DNA of 64,000 bases from Acidobacteriota bacterium. Lineage in GTDB: Bacteria; Acidobacteriota; Terriglobia; Bryobacterales; Bryobacteraceae. The stretch lies in contig JAFDVU010000002.1 of NCBI GenBank assembly GCA_018268835.1, positions 1 through 64,000 of the forward strand, read 5' to 3'. The notes under the pieces were generated by a model. That model ran no database searches, was not told where the DNA came from, and was given only the letters and a program-made list of their open reading frames with translations. Positions 53,386 through 61,500 of this stretch are shown here, piece after piece. Every line of letters begins with the position of its first letter. Within the stretch, counting starts at the first letter, position 1. The position numbers and the translations under genes were made by a program.

Positions 53386-55083
53386 TTACTCACGGTGCAG
53401 AAAGTCGAAATCGCAGCCCAGGTGTGCCTGTGTCACGTGATCCAGGAACAGCTTGCCGTACCCGCGGGTGTAATGCGGATCCGCCGGCTTCAGCCGCGCG
53501 CGGCGGCGCTCCAATTCCTCCAGTCCGACGTGCAGTTCCAGGTTGCGCCGCGACACGCTCAACGTGATCCGGTCGCCCGTCTCCACCAGGGCGAGCGGTC
53601 CGAGGATGGCCGATTCCGGCGAGACGTGCAGCACCACGGTTCCGAAACTGGTCCCGCTCATGCGCGCGTCGGAGATGCGTACGCAATCGGCGATTCCGCG
53701 CTCGAGCAGCACCTTTGGCATCGGGATGTGGCCCCATTCCGGCATTCCCGGCGCGCCCTTCGGCCCGCAGCCCTTCATCACCAGCACCGTGTCGCGGTCC
53801 AGCGGCAGATCCATGGAATCGATGGTGTCGTGCATCTGCTGGTAAGTTTCAAACACGTAGGCCGGTCCGGTGTGTTCGCACAATTCGGGCGACGCGGCAG
53901 TCTGCTTGAGCACCGCGCCGTCCGGACACAGGTTGCCGCGCAGCACCACCGTGCCGCCTTCGCCGAAAATGGGCTCGCCCAGGGGGCGGATCACCTCGCG
54001 GTTGTGGCACGGCGCCGCGCCGACGTTCTCCGCCACGCTGCATCCGTTCACCGTGAGGTTGGCGCCGTGCAGCAGCGGCAGCAGTTCGCGCATCACGGCG
54101 GGCACCCCGCCCGCGTAGAAAAAGTCCTCCATCATGTTCTTGCCGCTGGGCCGGACGTCCACCAGGAACGGGGTGCGCCGCGAGATGCGGTCGAAATCGT
54201 CGAGCACGAGTTTGTGCGGTGTCCGCCCCGCGATGGCCAGCAGGTGTACGACGGCGTTGGTCGATCCGCCCACCGCCATGTCCACCGTGATGGCGTTTTC
54301 AAAGGCCTCGCGGGTGAGGATCTTCGAGGGCGCGAGTTCTTCCCGCACCATCTCCACGGCGCGCCTGCCGCTGGCCTCGGCGATGGCCAACCGCCGCGCG
54401 TCCGGCGCCGGAATCGCCGCCGCGCCGGGCAGCGACATGCCGAGCGCTTCGGCCACGATCGCCATCGTGGACGCGGTCCCCATCACGGTGCAGTGCCCGG
54501 TGCTGCGCACCATGCAGCCTTCGATCTCGAGCAGTTCTTCCGGCGAGATACGGCCCAAACGGTATTGGTCGAAGATCTTACGCCCGTCGGTGCCCTGCCC
54601 GATGATGGCGCCGCGGTAGTTTCCCGCCAGCGACGGGCCTCCGGTCACCACCAGCGCGGGCACGTCCGCCGACGCCGCGCCCATCAGCATCGCCGGCGTG
54701 GTTTTGTCGCAGCCGGAGAGCAGCACCACGCCGTCCACCGGGTTGGCGCGGATCGATTCCTCCACGTCCATCGCCATCAGGTTGCGGAACAGCATGGTGG
54801 TGGGCTTCATGAACTGCTCGCCCAGCGAGATCACGGGGAATTCCAGCGGGAAGCCGCCCGCCGACCACACGCCGCGCTTCACCGCGTCCGCGACCACGCG
54901 CAGGTGGGAGTTGCAGTTATTCATCTCGCTGAAGGAGTTGCAGATGCCGATCACCGGCTTGCCGTGGAACGCTTCGCGCGAGACGCCGAGGGCGCGCACG
55001 TTCGCCCGCCGCGAGAAATTGTAGTATTCCTTGCCGTTGAACCAGTTGTAGCTGCGTAGCTTGGTGGGATCGTCGAGTGCCAT
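53386..55083 (-). CDS. IlvD/Edd family dehydratase, probably a sugar-acid (arabinonate/xylonate-type) dehydratase
   Basis: This 565-residue enzyme keeps the iron-sulfur cysteines C57 (ICNSFSEMNNCNSH), C125 (LLSGCDKTTP) and C198 (TGHCTVMGTAST). Their spacing of 68 and 73 residues equals that I recall for L-arabinonate dehydratase, whose cluster is [2Fe-2S]. The catalytic serine motif DARMSGTSFG lies at 472-481. It would convert a sugar acid to a 2-keto-3-deoxy acid, or possibly dihydroxyvalerate if it serves branched-chain synthesis. The opening LRSYNWFNG is the sugar-acid branch pattern. It ends 127 bases from the ATPase start. No aldolase or sugar dehydrogenase is adjacent. Confidence 0.87.
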   Translation of the reverse strand: MALDDPTKLRSYNWFNGKEYYNFSRRANVRALGVSREAFHGKPVIGICNSFSEMNNCNSHLRVVADAVKRGVWSAGGFPLEFPVISLGEQFMKPTTMLFRNLMAMDVEESIRANPVDGVVLLSGCDKTTPAMLMGAASADVPALVVTGGPSLAGNYRGAIIGQGTDGRKIFDQYRLGRISPEELLEIEGCMVRSTGHCTVMGTASTMAIVAEALGMSLPGAAAIPAPDARRLAIAEASGRRAVEMVREELAPSKILTREAFENAITVDMAVGGSTNAVVHLLAIAGRTPHKLVLDDFDRISRRTPFLVDVRPSGKNMMEDFFYAGGVPAVMRELLPLLHGANLTVNGCSVAENVGAAPCHNREVIRPLGEPIFGEGGTVVLRGNLCPDGAVLKQTAASPELCEHTGPAYVFETYQQMHDTIDSMDLPLDRDTVLVMKGCGPKGAPGMPEWGHIPMPKVLLERGIADCVRISDARMSGTSFGTVVLHVSPESAILGPLALVETGDRITLSVSRRNLELHVGLEELERRRARLKPADPHYTRGYGKLFLDHVTQAHLGCDFDFLHRE

Positions 55084-55144
55084 CGAGCCCCATTGTCACG
55101 CAATTCGGGGTGCGGCGGCGACGCCGGAACGCGCCGCCCGCGGC

Positions 55145-56158
55145 TTACTCCGGCAGTTGCGCCGGAGCGGCGATCTGCTGCCAGCCCTCGCCGCCGAGGG
55201 CCTTGAGGAATTCGACCAGGTCGCTTTTGTCCCGCGCGGTGAGGTGCAGCGGCTTGATCGCCGGATCCAGGTTTCGGTTCGGGATGCCACCCTTGTCGTA
55301 GAACTCGATGACATCGGCGAGGGTCTTGAGGGAGCCATCGTGCATGTAGGGCGCGGTGTGTTCGATCTCGCGCAGCGTCGGCGTCTTGAACGCGCCCCAG
55401 TCGCGCGGGTCCCTGGTGACCGCAAATCGACCGGCGTCGGGATCGGGACGGTCCGTGCCGATGCCGAGATTGTGGTACGAATTCAAAGTGAAGTTCGCGC
55501 CCTCGTGGCACTGGTCGCACTTGGCCTTATTGACGAAAACGTTCATGCCGCGGACCTGCGCGGCGGTCATTGCCTGCCGATCGCCGGCCAGGTAGCGGTC
55601 GTAGGGCGCGTTGCCGCTGATCACCGTGCGCTCGAAGCAGGCGATGGCCTTGACGATGCGGTCCAGATCCACCGCGTCGCTACCGAAGGCGGCGGCGAAC
55701 CGCGGCCGGTAGCCGGCGATCCCGCGGATGCGCGCGACCGCCGCCTCGTGGGTCATCCCCATCTCGACCGGGTTGGCGATGGGCCCCTTGGCCTGCTCTT
55801 CGAGCGATGCGGCGCGGCCGTCCCAGAATTGCGCCATGCCGAAGACGCGGTTGATCACGGTGGGAGCGCTGCGGGTGCCGTGCTGTCCCTTGATGCCGGT
55901 GGAGACGGGCGCGCCGTCCGTAAACGCGGCTTTGGGGTCGTGGCAGGAGGCGCAGCTTACCGTGCCGTCGGCGGAGAGGCGCGCATCGAAGTAGAGCAGG
56001 CGGCCCAGTTCGGCCTTCGCGCGCGAGTAGGGATTGCCGGCCGGCCAGAACACCGGAGGCAGCCCTCTGGGCGGCTTCGGTGGGGCGTCCGCCGCGCGGG
56101 CCGGAAACCAAAAGACCCCAAGTGCGAGCGCCCAGGCCAGGATCCTGCCGCGGAACAT
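55145..56158 (-). CDS. Di-heme cytochrome c peroxidase / MauG family protein
   Basis: From the ATG at 56158 the 337-residue protein has a signal peptide ending near ARAADA. The two heme motifs are CASCH (69-73) and CDQCH (214-218). It also has NPYSRAKAELGRLLYFDARLS, TRSAPTVINRVFGMAQFWDGRAASLEEQ and FKTPTLREIEHTAPYMHDGSLKTL, the standard signature of bacterial cytochrome c peroxidases and MauG-like enzymes. It acts in the periplasm, either reducing hydrogen peroxide or oxidising a partner protein. The 4-base gap to the upstream small exported gene suggests a functional pair. Confidence 0.92.
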   Translation of the reverse strand: MFRGRILAWALALGVFWFPARAADAPPKPPRGLPPVFWPAGNPYSRAKAELGRLLYFDARLSADGTVSCASCHDPKAAFTDGAPVSTGIKGQHGTRSAPTVINRVFGMAQFWDGRAASLEEQAKGPIANPVEMGMTHEAAVARIRGIAGYRPRFAAAFGSDAVDLDRIVKAIACFERTVISGNAPYDRYLAGDRQAMTAAQVRGMNVFVNKAKCDQCHEGANFTLNSYHNLGIGTDRPDPDAGRFAVTRDPRDWGAFKTPTLREIEHTAPYMHDGSLKTLADVIEFYDKGGIPNRNLDPAIKPLHLTARDKSDLVEFLKALGGEGWQQIAAPAQLPE

Positions 56159-56162
56159 GGTG

Positions 56163-56705
56163 CTACTTCGTGAGGCCCTGCACGTAGATGGCGTTATAGC
56201 CGTGGACGCTGGCCTCGGTGCCGCTGACTTCGACGATGTGGCCCATGTGCTCGGAGGCGGACGCACGCGCATCCACGCCGCCGTCGCGCCGCGGGTCGTG
56301 CTCTTCCGGCATCAGCATGTAGAGCGCGCCGGTGCGGGTGAGCAGGCCGATGGGCTGGCCGTTGTTCACGCACTTCTGCCCGCAGGCGCGATGCTTTTCA
56401 CCGTGCTTGCCGAGTTGGAGGTAGCACGAAAAGTCGACGATCTCCCCGACCGCGGTGATCGGCCGCCCCGGTTGCGGCTTGCTGTTGACGCCCGCCGCGA
56501 CTGTGGTCTGGCTCCACGGCTCAGCCGGCTTCACGCCGATTTTGGCCATGGGCTTGTCCCACGTGCCGCCGTCGGCGCCCACGGTCATTTCCGGGTGCAG
56601 AATGCCGCTCTTGGGCGCTGCTTTGGGAGCTTCCTTTTTCTCCTGCGCCACCAGGCCGATGGCCGCAAGAATAGCGATAGCCGTAACGGTTGCTTTGCGT
56701 TTCAC
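56163..56705 (-). CDS. Small exported protein paired with the di-heme peroxidase
   Basis: From the GTG at 56705 (AGGGGA upstream) this is a 180-residue product with a signal peptide ending LVAQ. A lysine/alanine/proline linker follows, then a domain with AVGEIVDFSCYLQLGKHGEKH and the paired cysteines CGQKC (about residue 109), and GALYMLMPEEHDP. I do not recognise the family; the cysteine-rich segment could bind metal or form disulfides. Its stop is four bases from the peroxidase start, so both are read together. It could be the substrate or electron partner of the peroxidase, which is inference. Confidence 0.7.
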   Translation of the reverse strand: MKRKATVTAIAILAAIGLVAQEKKEAPKAAPKSGILHPEMTVGADGGTWDKPMAKIGVKPAEPWSQTTVAAGVNSKPQPGRPITAVGEIVDFSCYLQLGKHGEKHRACGQKCVNNGQPIGLLTRTGALYMLMPEEHDPRRDGGVDARASASEHMGHIVEVSGTEASVHGYNAIYVQGLTK

Positions 56706-56781
56706 GGTGTTCCCCTCTGTGAGAATGTAGCACACCCGGCGGGCGGGACACGCGCGCTCGCCGTGGTTCAGCGGAAACCGT

Positions 56782-59010
56782 TTACTCCCCGGCGTGCGGG
56801 CGCGCCACTTCGTCGCGCACTTCCACGAGCACGTCGGCGGCGCGCCCCGCGGACAGGTCGCGTTCCAGGCGGCGCAGAGCCACTCCGATCACGTCGCGAT
56901 GATGCAGCGCGGCGCCGGGACCCTGCGCGCTCAAATCCAGCCACAGGCGGTGCACCCGGTCGATGTCCTCCGGCCAGAGGCGCGGCGGATGCGGGCCGAG
57001 GTTGAAAAATGTCGGATCCTTGGCTTCGGAAACCAGTTCGAGCGAGAGCGACGGGCGCGGCGCGGGCAATTCCTCCCACGCCTGGCCCACCACCTGGCCC
57101 TGTTCCGAGGCGGTATAGCGGGGCGAGAGTCCCATCACAATGCGGGAAGAGCGCAGCCGCGCCGCGGTCTGCACCACGGTGCGGATGGGGTCGGTGCCTG
57201 GCACTACCATCAGTTCGACGTGCTTGCCTGCCTTCTCCGCGAGCGTGACCACGCTGGAAAACAACTGCTGCTCGGCCCGGGAGAAGATCTGATCGACCTC
57301 CAGCGTGTCGCCCGCCTTGGGGTTCAGCATGCGGACCGACAGCACCACGATATCCATCTTGCGCGTGTCGGTCTTGGCGAGAATGCGCTCCAGGTGGAAC
57401 AAGCGATTCGGATTGCGGATGGCGACGAGCACGTTGCCGGGTCGGACGCGGACGGTGTCCGGCGTGACTTCGGGGTGGGAATCGAGGAGGAACTTCTCGA
57501 GTTCGCCGTGCTGTCCGCCGCCGTGGCGGCGCCGGTTGGCGCGCTCGGAGAGTTCGAACACCGTGAAGAACGCTAGCGTGAAGCTGACGCCGGAAATGGT
57601 GGCGACCTTTTTGGTCATGACATTGACGATGGCCAGCAGGAACAGCATCAGGGTCACCAGCGCCAGACCCAGCGGGATTTCTGTATTGCCGACGCGGAAG
57701 TTAAGCGGCACCTTCCACTCGCGCGCATTGGGCAGCTTGTAGCGCAGCACGAGCACGGAGAGGCCCTTCATGGCGAAGCTCCAGACCACGCCGAACGCGT
57801 ACGCTTCGCCCAACATGTAGACGTCGCCGCGGCTGATCAGGATCGTGACCAACTGCAGGATCACGATCAGGTTGATCATGCGGTTGGTGGTGCCGAACTT
57901 GCGGTGCGGGTGGCGGAACCAGTCGGGCAGCACCCCGTCCTCGGCCACGCGATTGAGCACGCCGTTGGAACCGATGATCGCGGTATTGACGGCGCCGGCC
58001 AGAATCAGGGTACCAACCAGCACGACGAACGCGTGGAACAGCAACTTCAACGGGGTGGGGCCCACCAGGTACATGGAGAGGCCGCCGATCAGGTTGTCCA
58101 GGAAGCCCTTGCGCGCCGAGTCGGGAATGATCATCACGGCGAAGAAAGAGACCAGCGAAGTGAACAACAGGCTGTAAAGGAAGATGACCAGGCCGGCGCG
58201 CTCCAGGTTCTTGAGCTTGGGATGCGCGATTTCGCGGTTCACCTGGGCCAGGCTCTCCTCGCCGCTCATCGCCAGCAGGGAATGGCCCAGACCCACCAGG
58301 ATTGCCAGCAGGGTGAAGGCGCGCACCAGGCTTTCCGGCAGCCAGCCGACGCTCTCCGGATTGAGTTGCAGGTTGCCGCGGGTGGGCAGCGGCGGCAGAT
58401 GCGCTCCGCCGGGCTGCACGGCCAGTGTGACGCAGCACCAGACAATCAGGATCACCACCATGACGGTAGTGATCTGCATGATGCGCAGCGCCTTCTCGCT
58501 GGACTCGTGCATCCCGATAATGTTCTTGCGCCAGAAGTAGACGGTGACCACGGCGGCAAACAGAGCGGCAAAGCCGGGCGGTGAAACGTGCCAAGCCGGG
58601 CGATGGAAATAATCGCCGGCTTCGTTGATGAGTCCGCCCAGGTAGAGCCCCGCGCTGACGCCGCTGATGGGGCCGGTGAGCACGTAATCGAACATCAGGG
58701 CCGACACCGAAAACTTGGCCAGAGTGCCGCCCATGGCTTCGCGCACGACGCGGTATACGCCGCCGCGCACGAACATGCTGCAACTCTCAATGTAGATGGC
58801 GCGGACCGCGTAGGAAAAGAGCATGATCGCCAGGATGAACCACGGCGCGGACTTGCCTACCGCGGTTTCGGCGATGCCTCCGACGTAGTAGGCGCTGCTG
58901 GCGAGATCGCTGAGCACAATTGCCGCGGCGCGCCAGAAGGAAATGAAGGAAAGCATTACGGTTCCGGCAACGACGACTTTTGTCGTTACGGACCGATCGG
59001 CGGGGGTCAA
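56782..59010 (-). CDS. APC-type amino acid permease with C-terminal soluble domain
   Basis: The 742-residue protein begins with about twelve hydrophobic segments (to about residue 500). These contain GTVMLSFISFWRAAAIVLSDLASSAYYVGGIAE, MSGEESLAQVNREIAHPKLKNLERAG and AGAVNTAIIGSNGVLNRVAEDGVLPDWF, the pattern of amino acid/polyamine permeases of the KUP/YdgF-like branch. A soluble C-terminal region of about 230 residues resembles universal stress/UspA-like domains (RMDIVVLSVRMLN as KMDIVVLSVRMLN here, and LRSSRIVMGLSPRYTASEQGQ). It probably imports an amino acid or cation and may be controlled by the tail. A family paralogue with a stress-domain tail is known in several phyla. Substrate unknown. 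Confidence 0.82.
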   Translation of the reverse strand: MTPADRSVTTKVVVAGTVMLSFISFWRAAAIVLSDLASSAYYVGGIAETAVGKSAPWFILAIMLFSYAVRAIYIESCSMFVRGGVYRVVREAMGGTLAKFSVSALMFDYVLTGPISGVSAGLYLGGLINEAGDYFHRPAWHVSPPGFAALFAAVVTVYFWRKNIIGMHESSEKALRIMQITTVMVVILIVWCCVTLAVQPGGAHLPPLPTRGNLQLNPESVGWLPESLVRAFTLLAILVGLGHSLLAMSGEESLAQVNREIAHPKLKNLERAGLVIFLYSLLFTSLVSFFAVMIIPDSARKGFLDNLIGGLSMYLVGPTPLKLLFHAFVVLVGTLILAGAVNTAIIGSNGVLNRVAEDGVLPDWFRHPHRKFGTTNRMINLIVILQLVTILISRGDVYMLGEAYAFGVVWSFAMKGLSVLVLRYKLPNAREWKVPLNFRVGNTEIPLGLALVTLMLFLLAIVNVMTKKVATISGVSFTLAFFTVFELSERANRRRHGGGQHGELEKFLLDSHPEVTPDTVRVRPGNVLVAIRNPNRLFHLERILAKTDTRKMDIVVLSVRMLNPKAGDTLEVDQIFSRAEQQLFSSVVTLAEKAGKHVELMVVPGTDPIRTVVQTAARLRSSRIVMGLSPRYTASEQGQVVGQAWEELPAPRPSLSLELVSEAKDPTFFNLGPHPPRLWPEDIDRVHRLWLDLSAQGPGAALHHRDVIGVALRRLERDLSAGRAADVLVEVRDEVARPHAGE

Positions 59011-59119
59011 AATGAAAGTCTCCTAGAGTACAATTTTGTGCGGCTCAGGGGTTAAGAAGTCGCTTAGAAGGCGTAAAGAATTCATTAGGACGCCCCGCGA
59101 AGCACGGATTCCGACGCGC

Positions 59120-59128
59120 TGGTATGAT
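59120..59128 (+). promoter_or_regulatory. Extended -10 promoter of the Gfo/Idh/MocA gene
   Basis: TGG followed by TATGAT (59123-59128), with the ATG at 59161 and GGAGG at 59152-59156. Confidence 0.45.
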
Positions 59129-59160
59129 TGGGGTGTAAACCACGTTTTCCCGGAGGTCCC

Positions 59161-60456
59161 ATGGCGGACGAAATGAAGAGGCGAGACTTTTTGAAGGCGG
59201 CCGCGATCGCCGCCGGTCCGGCGGTCATCTCGGCGCGCGGCGCGAATGACAAGATCAATATCGGCTGGATCGGCGTTGGCACGCGCGGCAACGCGGCCAT
59301 CGACTGGCTGCACACCGCCGCGCCGAACGACGTGCAGATCACGAGCATCTGCGATACCTACGACGGGTACATCGCGCGCGCCAAGGATCGAGTCAAGACC
59401 ATTTGGGGCAACACGCCGGACGCGTACAAAGACTTTCACGATCTGCTTGCGAAGAAGGATATCGACGCGGTTTACATCATGACGCCGGAGCACCTCCACC
59501 ACGAGATGGCGGTCGCAGCGCTTAAGGCGGGCAAGCACGTCTACGTGGAAAAGCCGCTGGCGCACACCATCGATGAGGGCTTCGACATCGTCAAGGTGTG
59601 GGAGCAATCGAAGAAGATTTGCCAGGTCGGCACGCAGAACCGCAGTTCGTCGTTGTACAAGAAGGCGAAGGAACTGATCCAGCAGGGCATGGTGGGCGAC
59701 GTACATTTCGTGCGCGCGTTCTGGTACCGCAACGGGCTTCCCGACCAGCCCTCGTGGCGCTACGTGATTCCGGCCGACACGAATACGCAGAATACGGACT
59801 GGCCGCGATTCCTGGGTCCGGCGCCGAAGCGGCCGTGGGATCCGCACCGCTACTTCCAATGGCGCCTCTACTGGGATTATTCGGGCGGCATTTCGACCGA
59901 CCTGCTCGTGCACCAGACCGACATCGTCAACTTCATGCTTAGTAAGACGGTGCCGGCGAGTTGCATCGCCAGCGGCGGCGTCTACCGCTGGACTGTGAAC
60001 GACGACCGCGACGTCCCTGATACCCTGAGCGCGATCTACGACTACTCCGATAAGCTGCAGGTCAACTACAGCTGCTACCTGGGCAACGAGTACTTCGGCT
60101 ACGGCGAAGAGATCTGCGGCAACGAAGGCACCATCCGGGTGATGAACCGGACCGACCTGTATTTCGAACCGGAGACGTACAACTCGCGCCGCCCGGGCGC
60201 GCAGAACCGCGCGCCGGAGCCGATCCGCTCGCGCAAGGCGCTGCACATCAACGGTCCCGAGGAGTACAAGGAAGTCGACGGCGCCATCAATCACTTCAAG
60301 AACTTCATCCAGGCGATTCTCGGCAAGGAGCAGGTGATCGCTCCGCCGCCGGTCGGGCAGCAGGCCGCCATCAGCGGCCACATGGCCACCCTGGCGTACA
60401 AGAACCAGAAGAAAGTCCTGTGGGACGACGCCAACCGTAAGGTGCGATACATCTAG
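59161..60456 (+). CDS. Gfo/Idh/MocA family oxidoreductase, Tat-exported
   Basis: The 431-residue product starts with a twin-arginine signal (MKRRDFLKAAAIAAGPAVIS, residues 5-24). A Rossmann domain with IGWIGVGTRGNAAIDWL (about 34-50) follows, and the family motif EKPLAHT (130-136) places the catalytic lysine at 131. The C-terminal part shows GGISTDLLVHQTDIVNFML and GAINHFKNFIQAILGKEQ. Secreted members of this family usually act on sugars or glycosides with tightly bound NAD(P). The start is set by GGAGG five bases upstream of the ATG; the frame open to 59128 is rejected. It is followed by a membrane protein gene after 13 bases. Confidence 0.9.
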   Translation: MADEMKRRDFLKAAAIAAGPAVISARGANDKINIGWIGVGTRGNAAIDWLHTAAPNDVQITSICDTYDGYIARAKDRVKTIWGNTPDAYKDFHDLLAKKDIDAVYIMTPEHLHHEMAVAALKAGKHVYVEKPLAHTIDEGFDIVKVWEQSKKICQVGTQNRSSSLYKKAKELIQQGMVGDVHFVRAFWYRNGLPDQPSWRYVIPADTNTQNTDWPRFLGPAPKRPWDPHRYFQWRLYWDYSGGISTDLLVHQTDIVNFMLSKTVPASCIASGGVYRWTVNDDRDVPDTLSAIYDYSDKLQVNYSCYLGNEYFGYGEEICGNEGTIRVMNRTDLYFEPETYNSRRPGAQNRAPEPIRSRKALHINGPEEYKEVDGAINHFKNFIQAILGKEQVIAPPPVGQQAAISGHMATLAYKNQKKVLWDDANRKVRYI

Positions 60457-60469
60457 CGCGCGTCTTCCC

Positions 60470-61495
60470 ATGGCTGCCAGCGCCACAGCGCCCGCGCCCT
60501 CCGGCGCGGGCTTTTCTTCCAGGTGGATCATCGGCCGGAGCGTGGACCTTGGGCTGGTGATCGGCAGCGCGCTGGCGGGGTACGTCTACCTGCTCCTGTT
60601 CACCGCGCTGCACGTGAAGGCATCCTGCCTGTGGTGGTTCTGGAGCATCGCCTTCGACGGCACCCACATTTTCGCCATGACCACCCGCACGTACTTCGAC
60701 CGCGAAGCGCGGGCGCGGAACGCGCGGCTGTTCTGGGGCAGCGCGGCGGTGTTCTTTCTGTCGGGTCCGCTGCTTGTGCTGGCCGGGCAGAAGGGACTGC
60801 TCGCGCTATCGGTCGGGGTGTGGGCATATTATCACGTGATCCGACAGCACTACGGGTTCATGGTGCTGTACAAGGTGAAGAATCGCGACCTCGGTCGGTT
60901 GGATAACGCGCTGGATCGCTTGCTGCTGGGCGTGATGACGGTCGCGGCGCCGTTCCACCGCTTCTTCATCCACCACCCCGAGGAACTCGGCCTGAAGCTG
61001 GCGTTCCCGCGCTTCGAGCCCGCGATGTGGGCGATCGTCGCGGCCACCGGCGTGGCGTGGCTGGCGCGGCAGTGGATGCGCTATCGCGCGGGCGAAGCCG
61101 CGGACCTGCCCAAGTACCTGCTGCTGCTGGCCGTGATCCCGCTGCACTTCGTCACGTTTGCGTACCTGAGCTGGCAGGCGGCGGTGCCCACCGTGACCAT
61201 CGTGCACAACCTGCAGTATCACGCGCTGGTGTGGTTCCACAACCGCAACCGTTACGGCGGCGATGCGCGCTTCGGACGCGTGCCCGCGGCAGTGAGCCGG
61301 AGCCTGGCGGCGTATCTGGCGATCGGCCTCGCCTTCAGCCTGCTCTACCGCGTCCCGGGATTCGAACTGGGACAGGTGAGCGACCTCGCCTTCGGCCTCT
61401 TCTGCGGTTTCGGCCTGACGCACTACTACCTGGACAGCCGCATTTGGCGCGTGCGCCACGACCCCGGGCTTCGGCAGGCGCTGCAACTGGCATAG
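60470..61495 (+). CDS. Histidine-rich polytopic membrane protein, family not recognised
   Basis: This 341-residue protein has about eight hydrophobic segments. Histidines sit in a repeated pattern at membrane edges: DGTH (63-66), YHVIRQHYGF (H122, H127), HRFFIHH (H163, H168, H169), H226, HNLQYHALVWFH (H246, H251, H257) and FGLTHYYLDSRIWR near the end. This resembles the histidine clusters of membrane di-iron hydroxylases and desaturases, but the spacing does not match a family I know. A catalytic metal site is an inference. It lies 13 bases after the Gfo/Idh/MocA gene and may act on the same compound. Confidence 0.6.
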   Translation: MAASATAPAPSGAGFSSRWIIGRSVDLGLVIGSALAGYVYLLLFTALHVKASCLWWFWSIAFDGTHIFAMTTRTYFDREARARNARLFWGSAAVFFLSGPLLVLAGQKGLLALSVGVWAYYHVIRQHYGFMVLYKVKNRDLGRLDNALDRLLLGVMTVAAPFHRFFIHHPEELGLKLAFPRFEPAMWAIVAATGVAWLARQWMRYRAGEAADLPKYLLLLAVIPLHFVTFAYLSWQAAVPTVTIVHNLQYHALVWFHNRNRYGGDARFGRVPAAVSRSLAAYLAIGLAFSLLYRVPGFELGQVSDLAFGLFCGFGLTHYYLDSRIWRVRHDPGLRQALQLA

Positions 61496-61500
61496 CGCCA

